From positions 1-14,751 of the forward strand of contig PFPJ01000052.1 in assembly GCA_002792995.1 (NCBI GenBank): a stretch of DNA of 14,751 nucleotides, read 5' to 3'. A program made the translations under genes and the position numbers. Positions 1 through 8,154 of the stretch are shown here, one piece after another. The stretch is from Candidatus Magasanikbacteria bacterium CG_4_10_14_0_2_um_filter_41_10. GTDB taxonomy: Bacteria > Patescibacteriota > Patescibacteriia > Magasanikbacterales > UBA922. Each line of letters begins with the position of its first letter. The first letter of the stretch is position 1. The notes beneath the pieces were generated by a model. That model was given only the letters and a program-made list of their open reading frames with translations. It was not told the origin of the DNA and searched no databases.

Positions 1-2
1 AT

Positions 3-413
3 ACGGCGGAAAAAAGAGTACAACATGTCCTTACGAGAAATCTTTTGGCAGATCTCATGGTGTCAAACGATGGAAAAGGTATGGCTTTGGCGTTAAATAA
101 ATTGTTTGGTCATATTTCCGAGCAAAATGCACAGAAAGGAATTGTAAATATAGCTATTGAGGGTCGTACTTTTCACTCTATAGATGACATTGCTAAGGAA
201 ATAAAACTGCAGGTCAGCACGCAAGGGGGTGACTATCTGAAAGGAACAAAATATGAAGGTCAAGAAGAAAGAGTTTTACGGAAAATGCAACAAATTCTCA
301 TATCATCAAAACGTGAAGCTGCAAAGGAAAAAAAACAACCACCACCTACGCCACCACCTCCTAGCGAAGAAGAGAGCGACGCTGCTATAAATGACATACC
401 AGGTGTAACTTAA
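3..413 (+). CDS. Hypothetical protein, 5' end outside window (secretion-cluster gene 1)
   Basis: The reading frame is open from the first complete codon at position 3 to a TAA at 411-413, so the gene very probably begins upstream of the window. A TTG at 45 is the first candidate initiator inside the window, but the residues before it (TAEKRVQHVLTRNL) continue smoothly into the protein, so I treat it as internal. 136 residues are visible. The first 100 or so look mixed helical and soluble. The tail has a lysine run followed by a proline stretch (QPPPTPPPPSEEESD), probably a flexible linker or binding segment. There is no signal peptide, membrane segment or catalytic motif in the visible part. 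It lies 24 bases before the next gene on the same strand, which places it in the secretion operon. I do not recognise the family. Confidence 0.7.
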   Translation, partial: TAEKRVQHVLTRNLLADLMVSNDGKGMALALNKLFGHISEQNAQKGIVNIAIEGRTFHSIDDIAKEIKLQVSTQGGDYLKGTKYEGQEERVLRKMQQILISSKREAAKEKKQPPPTPPPPSEEESDAAINDIPGVT

Positions 414-437
414 TAATAACTTGGTATAACAAATTGT

Positions 438-788
438 ATGTCCCTTTTTGATAAAGACAAACCAATCGAATTATTTCATCTGACTGAACTCAAGGTGTTG
501 TTGAGTGTATTCCAGCGAGTTTCGGAAACAGGGAAACGGATTGGCATCGAGAGAAGCTCCAATGACGTGTTTTCTGTTTGGGAGGTGACTCGTCAAATGG
601 CAGAATTTATTACGGCGAATCTCGATGATCCCAAAGGTTTTCCACTTGAACCTACTGAAGAAAATTTGATTCGGTTAATAGATCCAGGTTCTTGTACGTC
701 ATTTTTGAGTGAATTGGACACATTTGAAAAAATGGTCGCGGTACCAGGTCCGCAAGACATTGTTCAGCGTCCAATGGGTGGTTTGTAG
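438..788 (+). CDS. Hypothetical protein (secretion-cluster gene 2)
   Basis: A 116-residue soluble protein, beginning MSLFDKDKPIELFHL and ending in TAG. It has no membrane segment, signal peptide or recognisable motif. Composition is ordinary, with a likely helical first half (residues 12-60) and a proline/glycine-containing tail (VPGPQDIVQRPMGGL). No Shine-Dalgarno sequence precedes the ATG. The gene sits 24 bases after the previous gene and 24 bases before the next, all on the same strand, which supports co-transcription. The family is not recognised. Its place ahead of PrgI and VirB4-type genes suggests an accessory component of the same machine, which is inference from neighbourhood only. 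Confidence 0.7.
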   Translation: MSLFDKDKPIELFHLTELKVLLSVFQRVSETGKRIGIERSSNDVFSVWEVTRQMAEFITANLDDPKGFPLEPTEENLIRLIDPGSCTSFLSELDTFEKMVAVPGPQDIVQRPMGGL

Positions 789-812
789 GAAGACGGATTT
801 ACGGCAGAAGGT

Positions 813-1913
813 ATGCTCGCAGATATGGATTTGCAAGAAAAAATAACACAAGCATGGACACAGAAAATGGAAGTCAAAGCAGCAGAAATACAGTTTGAAC
901 ACGTCTACAATTGGTTTTTGGATATGGCGGAGCAAATTATTGCAGTTGGTGGTGCACTAGGATTTTTGACCCCACAAGTGGAATCGTATATGTATGAAGA
1001 ACTTGCTGGTTTTTTTGAACCAGAGTCACTTGAGTATGATCCACTGCGTATCAATAGAACATTTGTAGAAGGACGATATCAAGAAGATTTGGTTTCTCCC
1101 CTTATCCAGCTTGGTTTGCGTGTGCTAGACCAGGGATATGCCGTCGAAAGAGATACGTACTCATGGGAGGGGGTATTTAAATTTTCACTGATAGTACATT
1201 TTTTGTATGCACGCTTTTCCTTGTTGAGTGATGAAATTCAGATAAGTATCTTACTTTCTTACTTTTATCGTGCCATGGTTGTGGGTATCCCTGTACAAAA
1301 GGTGTTATCCGAAACGTTATACAATACGTCAAATCCAGAATTTTATATTGATAAATGTCGGCAATTTTTTGAGGCTTTAGAAAAAAATACTGAGATTATC
1401 CATTTTGAAACAGGTGATCCTATACCATTTGCGGCCCTCCCTTCTTTGCGAGGGATAAACAAAGAAAATGGGCAAGTGGACGCCATGTTGGTAGAGCAAT
1501 CACTTGAAGAATTGTTGAAAGAACACAAATTGTCGTTGCAACAAACATGGATGCAAAATGCTATCTCTATATATACGAAATTGCGTGGCATATCATTAAT
1601 ACCAGATAACCAGGGTGGACAATTGAGTCCAGCGTTAGAAGCAGTGAATGATATGATAACCCTTGTTGTGCATGTTGGAGTAAATGATGCTGGTGATGAA
1701 TTCATTACTTCGTATTACCACCAAGAAAATCCAAAAGTCCCTGTATCAGCATTATTGAAGACACTCAAAGAAATTGTAGATCTTAGTGACAAAACGTCAC
1801 AAAGCAATATACTTCATCTCAATGAATTGTTTAAAAAAGAGAAACTCATAGGTGAGGACGAAAACCTTGTGGTATATGACATGACGACAAAAACATTTTC
1901 TTGGGCGATGTAG
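813..1913 (+). CDS. Hypothetical protein, 366 aa (secretion-cluster gene 3)
   Basis: A 366-residue protein ending in TAG. The ATG at 813 follows a weak purine run (AGAAGG) and is preferred; an in-frame ATG at 825 is the alternative. The sequence is mostly predicted helical and soluble. Residues of about 121-160 (from FKFSLIVHFLYARF to YRAMVVGIPV) are hydrophobic and aromatic, but broken by charged residues, so they are more likely a buried helix pair than a membrane span. No nucleotide-binding, protease or nuclease motif is visible. It is followed after only six bases by the next gene. I cannot name the family; the tight packing suggests a structural or assembly subunit of the downstream secretion cassette. 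Confidence 0.75.
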   Translation: MLADMDLQEKITQAWTQKMEVKAAEIQFEHVYNWFLDMAEQIIAVGGALGFLTPQVESYMYEELAGFFEPESLEYDPLRINRTFVEGRYQEDLVSPLIQLGLRVLDQGYAVERDTYSWEGVFKFSLIVHFLYARFSLLSDEIQISILLSYFYRAMVVGIPVQKVLSETLYNTSNPEFYIDKCRQFFEALEKNTEIIHFETGDPIPFAALPSLRGINKENGQVDAMLVEQSLEELLKEHKLSLQQTWMQNAISIYTKLRGISLIPDNQGGQLSPALEAVNDMITLVVHVGVNDAGDEFITSYYHQENPKVPVSALLKTLKEIVDLSDKTSQSNILHLNELFKKEKLIGEDENLVVYDMTTKTFSWAM

Positions 1914-1919
1914 TTTTTT

Positions 1920-3203
1920 ATGGCAACAGTTCCTGTCAAACAATCCGATGGTACCATTGTGTACATGACTCTAGAGGAGATAGAGGCTGCTTCAGATACA
2001 ACAGGACAGGAACCACAATCTGAGGAAGTGGAGGAACACACCCCAAAAGAAATGCCTAAAAATGTTTCTGTTGACACGCCAGAAACAGAAAAAAAGGAAC
2101 TTCCCATGGCGGAGAAAACGGCCTTACAGGAAATATCTCAACCAACACAGCAAAAGCAAGGTACTGAAAAAAAAATTGAAAATGTACCTACACAGTCAGC
2201 TGTTTCACCTTCATTGTCTGTGGATGCGTCATTGCCAAAAAATATTGTTCAAAAAAATGAACCAGAAAAAAAACAGCAAAAGCCTCCTGTAACAAAAACA
2301 AACGAAGAGAGCGTCCCTTTACCAAAGAAGCTGGTGGAAGCGTCTTCACATGACCTTTCGACGTCAACTCCTGTTGGTGATTATTTTGTAGATATTGCCC
2401 GTGCACACGAATGGGATGAAAGAGATCATGTTTCTCCACTCGAAGAACGAGTAGGCGAAACAGACGGACGGCATCATACGGGGAATCCTTTGCCAGCCTC
2501 TCGGTACGAAGATACAAAAGCAGTCTTACAGATGTTGTCTTTTTCTATACCTCAAGATTTGCGATCTCGACTCCATTCATTGATTCAATCTCGCATGAAA
2601 GATGTTCGCAGTGATCAACAACTCATTGATTATGCCATGCGTTCGAGTGATCAGGGAGGACTTTCTCTCAGTCACTCGCAAGCAGAGACACTTGTGGAAG
2701 CAATTCATAGTACACTTGCTCTCAGAAAAGAAGAACATATTCCATCCCCTCGAAAAACGGTTATGACTGCGCCAGTGCCAAAGAACCGTGCTCGTGGGCC
2801 ATCAACTCCTGTTGTTGTGTCAGATGAGTCTCCTCTTTCAGAAAGAGGGGAAAAACAAACCTCTTTTACAGATATTCACCCACCAGAAAAAATACAACAA
2901 ACAGTTGGTCCATTGGAAGAAATGGCACAATTTACTTTGACGGATTTGAGACGGTACAACCAAGACCCTGTAAAAGCAATGGCGCTCTTACAAGACAAAG
3001 TACATCTCATCCGAGAAGAATCATATTTGGAATATCAAAAAATAAAAATAGCATGGCAACAGAGCCCGTTATATCAACAATATCTGTCGCAAATAGCACA
3101 GGCATTGCGTGAGCGAGTGCCCCTTGTGCAGTTGGCATCGCAAGAGTTGACTCCTGAGGATATGAACGTGATTGCAGGCTTTAGTGCTATGCTGAGAATG
3201 TAA
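1920..3203 (+). CDS. Hypothetical protein with long disordered region (secretion-cluster gene 4)
   Basis: A 427-residue protein. Residues 1-22 form a short ordered start (MATVPVKQSDGTIVYMTLEE). Residues about 25-150 are rich in E, K, P, Q, S and T with no hydrophobic core, so are very likely disordered. Residues about 195-272 look like a compact helical domain (from RYEDTKAVLQML to LVEAIHSTLALRKEE). Residues about 275-330 are again a basic, proline-rich linker. Residues 331-427 are a second helical domain ending LTPEDMNVIAGFSAMLRM. There is no signal peptide or membrane segment. It starts six bases after the previous stop and ends 17 bases before the likely PrgI start. The layout of two small domains on a flexible tether suits a scaffold or coupling role. 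The family is not recognised. Confidence 0.75.
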   Translation: MATVPVKQSDGTIVYMTLEEIEAASDTTGQEPQSEEVEEHTPKEMPKNVSVDTPETEKKELPMAEKTALQEISQPTQQKQGTEKKIENVPTQSAVSPSLSVDASLPKNIVQKNEPEKKQQKPPVTKTNEESVPLPKKLVEASSHDLSTSTPVGDYFVDIARAHEWDERDHVSPLEERVGETDGRHHTGNPLPASRYEDTKAVLQMLSFSIPQDLRSRLHSLIQSRMKDVRSDQQLIDYAMRSSDQGGLSLSHSQAETLVEAIHSTLALRKEEHIPSPRKTVMTAPVPKNRARGPSTPVVVSDESPLSERGEKQTSFTDIHPPEKIQQTVGPLEEMAQFTLTDLRRYNQDPVKAMALLQDKVHLIREESYLEYQKIKIAWQQSPLYQQYLSQIAQALRERVPLVQLASQELTPEDMNVIAGFSAMLRM

Positions 3204-3220
3204 AATAGTTGAAAAAAAGT

Positions 3221-3655
3221 ATGCAACAATTTGTTGTGCCACAATTTATCGAAGTAGAAGATAAGATCTTTGGTCCGATTACGACAAGACAATTTTTGAT
3301 TTTGCTTGCTGCAGGCATTACTATTTTTGTAGCATATCGGTATGCGGACACGCCACTGTTTGTAAGTATCGCGGTGATCATCGGTATCATCGCCATTGTA
3401 TTTTCATTTGTTCGTGTCAATGGACAAGTATTTCATTTTTTTCTTCTCAATATTATTCAGACGATGAAGCGACCAAGTTTGCGTATATGGCATAAGGCAT
3501 ATACGGACAAAGATCTTGAATATCTTATGAAAAGCGGTTTGGGAGAAGAAATGACTGAGACGGTCACAAAAAAAACAGTAAAAAAACAACACATACGAGA
3601 TTTGTCCCTTGTCGTCAATACAGGTGGATATTATCGACCCGATGAACACGTATAG
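3221..3655 (+). CDS. PrgI family protein, small inner-membrane subunit of a type IV secretion-like system
   Basis: Starting at ATG 3221 this gives 144 residues beginning MQQFVVPQFIEVEDKIFGPI, the characteristic opening of PrgI-family proteins in Patescibacteria and Gram-positive conjugation systems. A TTG at 3209 would add four residues (MKKS) and is less likely. Two closely spaced hydrophobic segments follow, at about residues 24-40 (LILLAAGITIFVAYRY) and 46-63 (LFVSIAVIIGIIAIVFSF). This two-helix hairpin is the family hallmark. The C-terminal half is soluble and charged. PrgI proteins are regarded as VirB3-like partners of the VirB4 ATPase, and the next two genes fit this: a TraC-like protein and VirB4. 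No Shine-Dalgarno sequence is visible. Confidence 0.85.
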   Translation: MQQFVVPQFIEVEDKIFGPITTRQFLILLAAGITIFVAYRYADTPLFVSIAVIIGIIAIVFSFVRVNGQVFHFFLLNIIQTMKRPSLRIWHKAYTDKDLEYLMKSGLGEEMTETVTKKTVKKQHIRDLSLVVNTGGYYRPDEHV

Positions 3656-3691
3656 TGTTGTGATAGTCGTATCTACTGATGCCTGGATATC

Positions 3692-3721
3692 CTGTCATGA
3701 AATACAGAGACATGATATACT
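3692..3721 (+). promoter_or_regulatory. Possible internal promoter ahead of the TraC-like/VirB4 genes
   Basis: CTGTCA (3692-3697) and TATACT (3716-3721) are separated by 18 bases, and the -10 is preceded by TGA, giving an extended -10 (TGATATACT). It lies in the 93-base gap between prgI and the TraC-like gene, the largest gap in the left operon. An imperfect hairpin (ATATC-c-TGTC pairing with GACA-t-GATAT, 3687-3718) overlaps it. The -35 matches consensus at four of six positions, so this is a moderate call. Confidence 0.4.
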
Positions 3722-3748
3722 TGTCGCAAGTCTTCCTCTCTTCATGGT

Positions 3749-4429
3749 ATGAAAGACAAAAAAAAGAAAGCAAAAAAACAATCACGTCCTGCGACACAAA
3801 CATATCTTCCTATTGCTGAGATACGAGATGGTGTCGTGGTCCTCAAGGATGGAACACTCCGAAAAGTGCTTATGACGTCGAGCATCAATTTTGCGTTGAA
3901 ATCTGAAGATGAACAAAATGCACTCATTTCTTCGTATGTCAGTTTCCTCAATTCTCTGGAATTTCCCATTCAGATTGTTGTCCAGTCACGTCGCTTACAG
4001 ATCAAGCCGTATCTTTCCAAACTCGCTGATATAGAAAAAAAACAAGCAAGTGAATTGCTTCGAGTACAGATTGCAGATTATCGTGCGTTTGTAGAAGAGC
4101 TCGTAGACATCGGGCAGATTATGACGAAACGATTTTATGTCGTGGTGCCATACGACCCATTATCAAATAGAAAAAAAGGGTTTTTTGCAAGATTCAATGA
4201 AGTAATACGTCCAGCTTTGACGGTCCGTCTCAAAGACGAACGATTTCAACAGCGAAAAGAAGATTTGGAAGTGAGAGTCAGACAAGTTATCGGTGGACTT
4301 GATTCAATGTCACTGCAGACAGTGGACCTCGATACTGAAGCACTGATAGAACTGTATTATATGGGGTACAATCCCGACATTGCCTTTGCGGAGAGCCTTG
4401 GCGATGTAGAAAAATTGCAAATAGAGTAG
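3749..4429 (+). CDS. TraC-like domain protein, partner of VirB4-type ATPase
   Basis: 226 residues. After a very basic start (MKDKKKKAKKQSR) comes TYLPIAEIRDGVVVLKDGTL, an opening typical of the N-terminal part of VirB4/TraC ATPases. These commonly occur as separate short proteins in Patescibacteria genomes, annotated as TraC-like domain proteins. There is no Walker motif, so it is not itself an ATPase. Residues about 60-130 (from FLNSLEFPIQIVVQSRRL onward) match the part of VirB4-like proteins that contacts the membrane complex. The protein ends in a short acidic helix. The gene lies 28 bases before virB4. Likely role: membrane-proximal adaptor of the secretion ATPase. The family call rests on recognised sequence style, not on a search. 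Confidence 0.7.
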   Translation: MKDKKKKAKKQSRPATQTYLPIAEIRDGVVVLKDGTLRKVLMTSSINFALKSEDEQNALISSYVSFLNSLEFPIQIVVQSRRLQIKPYLSKLADIEKKQASELLRVQIADYRAFVEELVDIGQIMTKRFYVVVPYDPLSNRKKGFFARFNEVIRPALTVRLKDERFQQRKEDLEVRVRQVIGGLDSMSLQTVDLDTEALIELYYMGYNPDIAFAESLGDVEKLQIE

Positions 4430-4457
4430 CACAGAATATCATCTGTTATCTGACGTT

Positions 4458-6332
4458 ATGCCATTCAAACCATTCACAAAAAAAACAGCACGAAAAGAAC
4501 GAGGGCGTGATCCTCAAAAGGATCTCACCAAAGATGAACTCATCACGCTCGAGGAAGAACGGCTGTATCGAGAGGGGACAGTCGCGATTCGTGATCTGAT
4601 CGCTCCGTCTGCGTTTCGTGTTGAATCAAACTTTCTCCAACTTGGTGATGTTTTTTTGCGTACCATCTATGTCATTACCTACCCGAGATATATTTCTGTC
4701 GGGTGGAGTTCTCCAATATTGAATCTCAATTCCACGATGGATATCTCTATGTTTTTTTATCCTGTGGAATCAGCTGTGATTCTCAAACAACTAAAGAAAA
4801 AAGTGGGTGCGTTGCAAGCACAGCTTTCTAGTGATGCAGAAAAAGGGGCACCGCGTGATCCACTGAGAGAAACGGCGCTTCGTGACATCGAACAGCTTCG
4901 CGATGATTTGACACAAGGAATTGAACATTTTTTCCAATTTGCATTTTATGTGACACTGTATGCAAGTGATAAAAAAGAGTTGGATAGACTCACGGAAGAC
5001 CTTGAAAATATTTTTGGGTCTCGCCTTATTTATAGCAAAAATGTCCTTTTTCAAGCAGAACAAGGATTTACTTCTACTATCCCATTGGCTATTGATGAAT
5101 TGATGGTTGCCTTCAACATGAATTCTTCTCCCATCGCGTCGTCGTTTCCGTTTATGTCATCTGAGCTTACGAGCGATGATGGGATTTTGTATGGTATCAA
5201 TAGACATAACAACAGTTTGATTTTGTTTGACAGATTTTCACTCCAAAATGCAAACATGGTGGTGTTTGCAACATCTGGTGCAGGAAAATCATATGCCGTA
5301 AAATTGGAAGTACTTCGGAGCCTTATGATGGGCATCGATGTTATTGTTATCGATCCGGAACATGAATACGAACATCTTTCTGAGGCCGTCGGTGGTACCT
5401 ATATCAATATTTCACTTGGATCAGAAAGTAAGGTCAATCCTTTTGATTTACCTCGACCCGTCGGTGAACAAGTATCGACTGAGGATATTATTCGAAGCGC
5501 AGTCATTACTACCAAAGGGTTGCTCAGAATTATGTTTGGCGAGGTAACGGCAGCAGAAGATTCATTGCTCGATCGTGCGCTTCTCGAAGCGTATGCAAAA
5601 AAGGATATTACATCGTCATCAGATCTTTCTACGGTAGAACCACCTATTATGCAGGATTTGCTTGATGTCTTGGATGGCATGGAAGGTGCAAGTGAACTTG
5701 TGATACGACTGAGTAAATATACAGATGGCACGTTTTCTGGTCTTTTTAATGCACCTACCAATGTCGACGTCAACAATGCGTTGGTCATCTTTAGTGTGCG
5801 AGATCTGGAAGATGAACTTCGCCCAATGGCGATTTATACCCTTGTTAATTATATTTGGAATATTGTCAGAAGTGAACGAAAAAAACGGTTGTTGATCATT
5901 GATGAGGCATGGTGGCTGATGCAACACGAGGATAGTGCCAAATTTATTTATGCACTGGTCAAACGATGCCGAAAATATTACCTGGGTGTTACCACCATTA
6001 CACAGGATGTCAACGATTTTCTTGGTTCACAATATGGACAGGCAATTGTCACAAACTCTGCGCTTCAACTTTTGCTCCGACAGTCACCCGCAGCGATTGA
6101 TATGATTCAAAAAACGTTTTTACTTACTGAAGGCGAAAAATATTTGTTGCTCGAGGGAGCAGTGGGTGAAGGAATCTTTTTTGCGGGGTTGAAACATGCT
6201 GCTATCAAGGTCGTAGCATCATATACCGAAGACCAACTGATCACGTCTGATCCCGAACAGTTGTTGCAAATAGAACAAGCAAAAAAAGACTTTGAACAAC
6301 AGGTGATAGGCTCAGGAAGAGAGTCGTCATAA
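4458..6332 (+). CDS. VirB4-type secretion ATPase
   Basis: 624 residues. Residues 50-235 form the N-terminal VirB4 domain, including LRTIYVITYPRYISVGW (68-84) and an inserted charged helical pair at about 108-155. The ATPase core follows. Walker A is ATSGAGKS at 271-278 (Lys277), and strand VIVIDPEHEY lies at 295-304. Walker B is LLIIDEAWWL at 478-487, with Asp482-Glu483 and the WW typical of this family. A sensor-like TTITQDVNDF lies at 512-521. The length is in the lower range for VirB4/TraG-type hexameric ATPases. The enzyme powers assembly of, or transport through, a type IV secretion-like channel from the cytoplasmic side of the membrane. The neighbours, PrgI and TraC-like upstream and a VirB8-like candidate downstream, support this. 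The substrate (DNA, protein or pilin) cannot be read from the sequence. Confidence 0.9.
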   Translation: MPFKPFTKKTARKERGRDPQKDLTKDELITLEEERLYREGTVAIRDLIAPSAFRVESNFLQLGDVFLRTIYVITYPRYISVGWSSPILNLNSTMDISMFFYPVESAVILKQLKKKVGALQAQLSSDAEKGAPRDPLRETALRDIEQLRDDLTQGIEHFFQFAFYVTLYASDKKELDRLTEDLENIFGSRLIYSKNVLFQAEQGFTSTIPLAIDELMVAFNMNSSPIASSFPFMSSELTSDDGILYGINRHNNSLILFDRFSLQNANMVVFATSGAGKSYAVKLEVLRSLMMGIDVIVIDPEHEYEHLSEAVGGTYINISLGSESKVNPFDLPRPVGEQVSTEDIIRSAVITTKGLLRIMFGEVTAAEDSLLDRALLEAYAKKDITSSSDLSTVEPPIMQDLLDVLDGMEGASELVIRLSKYTDGTFSGLFNAPTNVDVNNALVIFSVRDLEDELRPMAIYTLVNYIWNIVRSERKKRLLIIDEAWWLMQHEDSAKFIYALVKRCRKYYLGVTTITQDVNDFLGSQYGQAIVTNSALQLLLRQSPAAIDMIQKTFLLTEGEKYLLLEGAVGEGIFFAGLKHAAIKVVASYTEDQLITSDPEQLLQIEQAKKDFEQQVIGSGRESS

Positions 6333-6343
6333 TTATTACCACT

Positions 6344-6943
6344 ATGTTAGATCTTCGACAACGGTTATTTCTTATCACGAGTATTGTTATTTTAGGAGTT
6401 CTCGCAATCGTGTTGGGTATCCTTGCGATACAACGACAAGGACAGCGTACACAATCTGAAGTAGGAACAACCGTTGACGGACAATCGCCAACGAATGGAA
6501 ATCAAGCAACGGTGTTTGACCCTACATTACAGTTACCGCCGGTTATAGGAGACCCAAATGCACTGGGAAGCAAACTCGCTGATGAAGATCAAACAGAACG
6601 GTACGTCCGCCAGCGAGCTATTGATTTTGTTGAACGATTTTTGTCCTATTCCAATCAAACCAGGAATAGTAATATACGTGATGTGTTACCGATGGTGACT
6701 CCGCAAATGGCATCATGGGTAAAAACACAGGTTCATCAATATAGTGATACCTATGTTGGGAGTACGACCAAAGTCATTGTGAGTCGTATTGATGCCATTA
6801 CCACATCTTCAGCCACAGTGCATATCGAAGCTCAGCAACATCTTGAATCATTAGAAAATGATGAACGCGTGTACCATAGTGGACGAGTTGAACTGTCGTT
6901 GCTGGATGGTATTTGGTATATCGAAGGACTTTATTGGGAATAG
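6344..6943 (+). CDS. Single-pass membrane protein, possibly VirB8-like
   Basis: 199 residues. A short basic start (MLDLRQR) leads into one membrane helix at about residues 8-28 (FLITSIVILGVLAIVLGILA), then a polar linker of about 55 residues. A C-terminal domain spans about 85-199, beginning RYVRQRAIDFVERFLSYS and ending WYIEGLYWE. A single N-terminal helix with an outside alpha/beta domain whose last strand ends in W-Y-I-E is the layout of NTF2-like/VirB8-like assembly proteins. That identity is inferred from topology and position only. The gene starts 11 bases after virB4 and ends three bases before comF, so all three are surely co-transcribed. No signal peptidase site is evident; the helix is likely an anchor. 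Confidence 0.7.
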   Translation: MLDLRQRLFLITSIVILGVLAIVLGILAIQRQGQRTQSEVGTTVDGQSPTNGNQATVFDPTLQLPPVIGDPNALGSKLADEDQTERYVRQRAIDFVERFLSYSNQTRNSNIRDVLPMVTPQMASWVKTQVHQYSDTYVGSTTKVIVSRIDAITTSSATVHIEAQQHLESLENDERVYHSGRVELSLLDGIWYIEGLYWE

Positions 6944-6946
6944 CAT

Positions 6947-7663
6947 ATGTCTTTTACACGGAGGGTTTTGTATACGGCAAAAGCGTACCTTTTTCCTGTT
7001 TTTTGTGTCGCTTGTCAGCAAGAAGGATCATGGTTGTGTGCTGGATGTATACGTGCTCTGGATGTTTCTCCACAGCTATTTTGTCCATTGTGTCATGCGT
7101 CGACTGATACTGGCGAAGTTTGTATGAGATGTACGCAGATTTCTTTTTCATGTTTGATCACACGACACATCGCAACTGTGAAGTATCAAGAAAAAGAAAG
7201 TATAGGCAAACTTATTCATATATTAAAATATGAATATGCAGAAGATGTTATGGAAGCGATCAGTGTTCTTTTGAATATATTCGTGACAGAATATACACAT
7301 ATCTTTCCACAAGTGGATATGATTGTTCCTGTCCCATTACACACAAAAAGATTTGTTGAACGAGGATTCAATCAAGCATCGCTTATTTCAGAAGCATTGA
7401 GTACACACATACAAATTCCCGTGGAGCAACATATTCTTTTTCGTATACGGCATACCCCACACCAAGCAAAACTTGAACGGACGGCTCGATTGAAAAATGT
7501 CAAAGGCGCATTTCATGTTGATCTGCCAGACAGAATTCGAGGCATGAGGGTTCTTCTTGTAGACGATGTCTATACAACAGGAGCGACGATGCAGGCATGT
7601 GCCAAGGCCCTACATGATGCTGGCGCATCGTGTATATATGGTTTTACGCTGGCGAGGGGATAA
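6947..7663 (+). CDS. comF: ComF family phosphoribosyltransferase-like protein
   Basis: 238 residues. The N-terminus carries four CxxC pairs (Cys20/23, 31/34, 46/49, 59/62), the double zinc-finger region of ComF proteins. The C-terminal half is a type I phosphoribosyltransferase domain: IVPVPLHTKRFVERGFNQA (126-144) is the ComF signature, and the PRPP-binding loop LLVDDVYTTGAT is at 203-214 with the Asp206-Asp207 pair. Length is normal for the family. ComF is required for natural transformation in several bacteria and helps move single-stranded DNA inwards, although many genomes carry it in other contexts. It begins three bases after the previous stop, as the last gene of the secretion cluster, tying the cassette loosely to DNA uptake. 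No Shine-Dalgarno sequence is visible. Confidence 0.92.
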   Translation: MSFTRRVLYTAKAYLFPVFCVACQQEGSWLCAGCIRALDVSPQLFCPLCHASTDTGEVCMRCTQISFSCLITRHIATVKYQEKESIGKLIHILKYEYAEDVMEAISVLLNIFVTEYTHIFPQVDMIVPVPLHTKRFVERGFNQASLISEALSTHIQIPVEQHILFRIRHTPHQAKLERTARLKNVKGAFHVDLPDRIRGMRVLLVDDVYTTGATMQACAKALHDAGASCIYGFTLARG

Positions 7664-7691
7664 ACGCTGATATACTCTTACTGAAGAGATA

Positions 7692-7720
7692 TTGACGAAA
7701 AGGCGTTTGCAGGCTATACT
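7692..7720 (+). promoter_or_regulatory. Sigma-70 type promoter of the serine tRNA cluster
   Basis: TTGACG (7692-7697) and TATACT (7715-7720) are separated by exactly 17 bases, each differing from consensus by one base. It lies between comF and the first tRNA gene, about 90 bases before tRNA-Ser(UGA). The predicted start is near 7727. Unlike the other promoters here it lacks the TGn extension and has the strongest -35 apart from that of the non-coding RNA. Confidence 0.75.
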
Positions 7721-7810
7721 ATGCAGGCTCTTCTTTTGAGAAGCCTTTCGTGGCATAGGTGAATAGCTGATTATGGGAAGGCAGAGAAAACATATTATTT
7801 GATGTAGAGT

Positions 7811-7897
7811 GGAGGGATGGCTGAGCGGTCGAAGGCGGCGGTCTTGAAAACCGTTGTGGATGAAAGTCCACCTAGGGTTCGAATCCCTATCCCTCCG
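7811..7897 (+). tRNA. tRNA-Ser(UGA)
   Basis: Full cloverleaf. Acceptor GGAGGGA pairs with TCCCTCC (7890-7896), with discriminator G7897 as expected for serine. The D-arm contains GAGCGGTCGAA, and the anticodon loop is CTTGAAA with TGA at 7845-7847. The long class II variable arm has stem TGGA/TCCA, and the T-arm is AGGG-TTCGAAT-CCCT. The 3' CCA is not encoded (GCTG follows). It is first in a three-gene serine cluster and reads UCA and, by wobble, other UCN codons. Confidence 0.95.
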
Positions 7898-7922
7898 CTG
7901 TGCATCAAAGTATAATATCCAT

Positions 7923-8010
<88 letters not shown>

Positions 8011-8154
8011 GACATCCATCCAATAGCGTCATGTCTGATAGAACGAAAAACGGAAGGGTTTCAGGGAACACTGATCCCGACATACGTCGGGACGAATCCC
8101 GCCCTCTCCGCAGGGCTCCGCTATGACATATCGAAATGCCAGAGGAATAGTTAT
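8011..8154 (+). other. Spacer between tRNA genes with hairpins and a tRNA 3'-end copy
   Basis: 144 bases without a gene. Just after the GCU tRNA, CAGACAT (8009-8015, including the last two bases of the tRNA) can pair with ATGTCTG (8031-8037). A second strong hairpin, TCCCGAC-ATAC-GTCGGGA, lies directly before the partial tRNA copy at 8093-8111. No T-run follows either hairpin, so they are more likely processing structures or remnants of an inserted element than terminators. Confidence 0.5.
8093..8111 (+). repeat. Partial copy of the 3' end of tRNA-Ser(GCU)
   Basis: These 19 bases (CGAATCCCGCCCTCTCCGC) are identical to 7990-8008, the end of the T-loop, T-stem 3' side and acceptor 3' side of the upstream tRNA-Ser(GCU), at an offset of 103 bases. 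The match extends imperfectly upstream (CGGGA in place of CGGGTT). There is no matching 5' half, so it is not a tRNA gene. Such tRNA-end copies are typical of an attachment site or of a small repeat that spread from a tRNA gene. Confidence 0.75.

Noticed and set aside
7670..7692. Hairpin ATAT-a-CTCTT/AAGAG-ATAT after comF as a terminator
   Set aside because: No T-run follows; it abuts the -35 box of the tRNA promoter. It may be a weak structure only.
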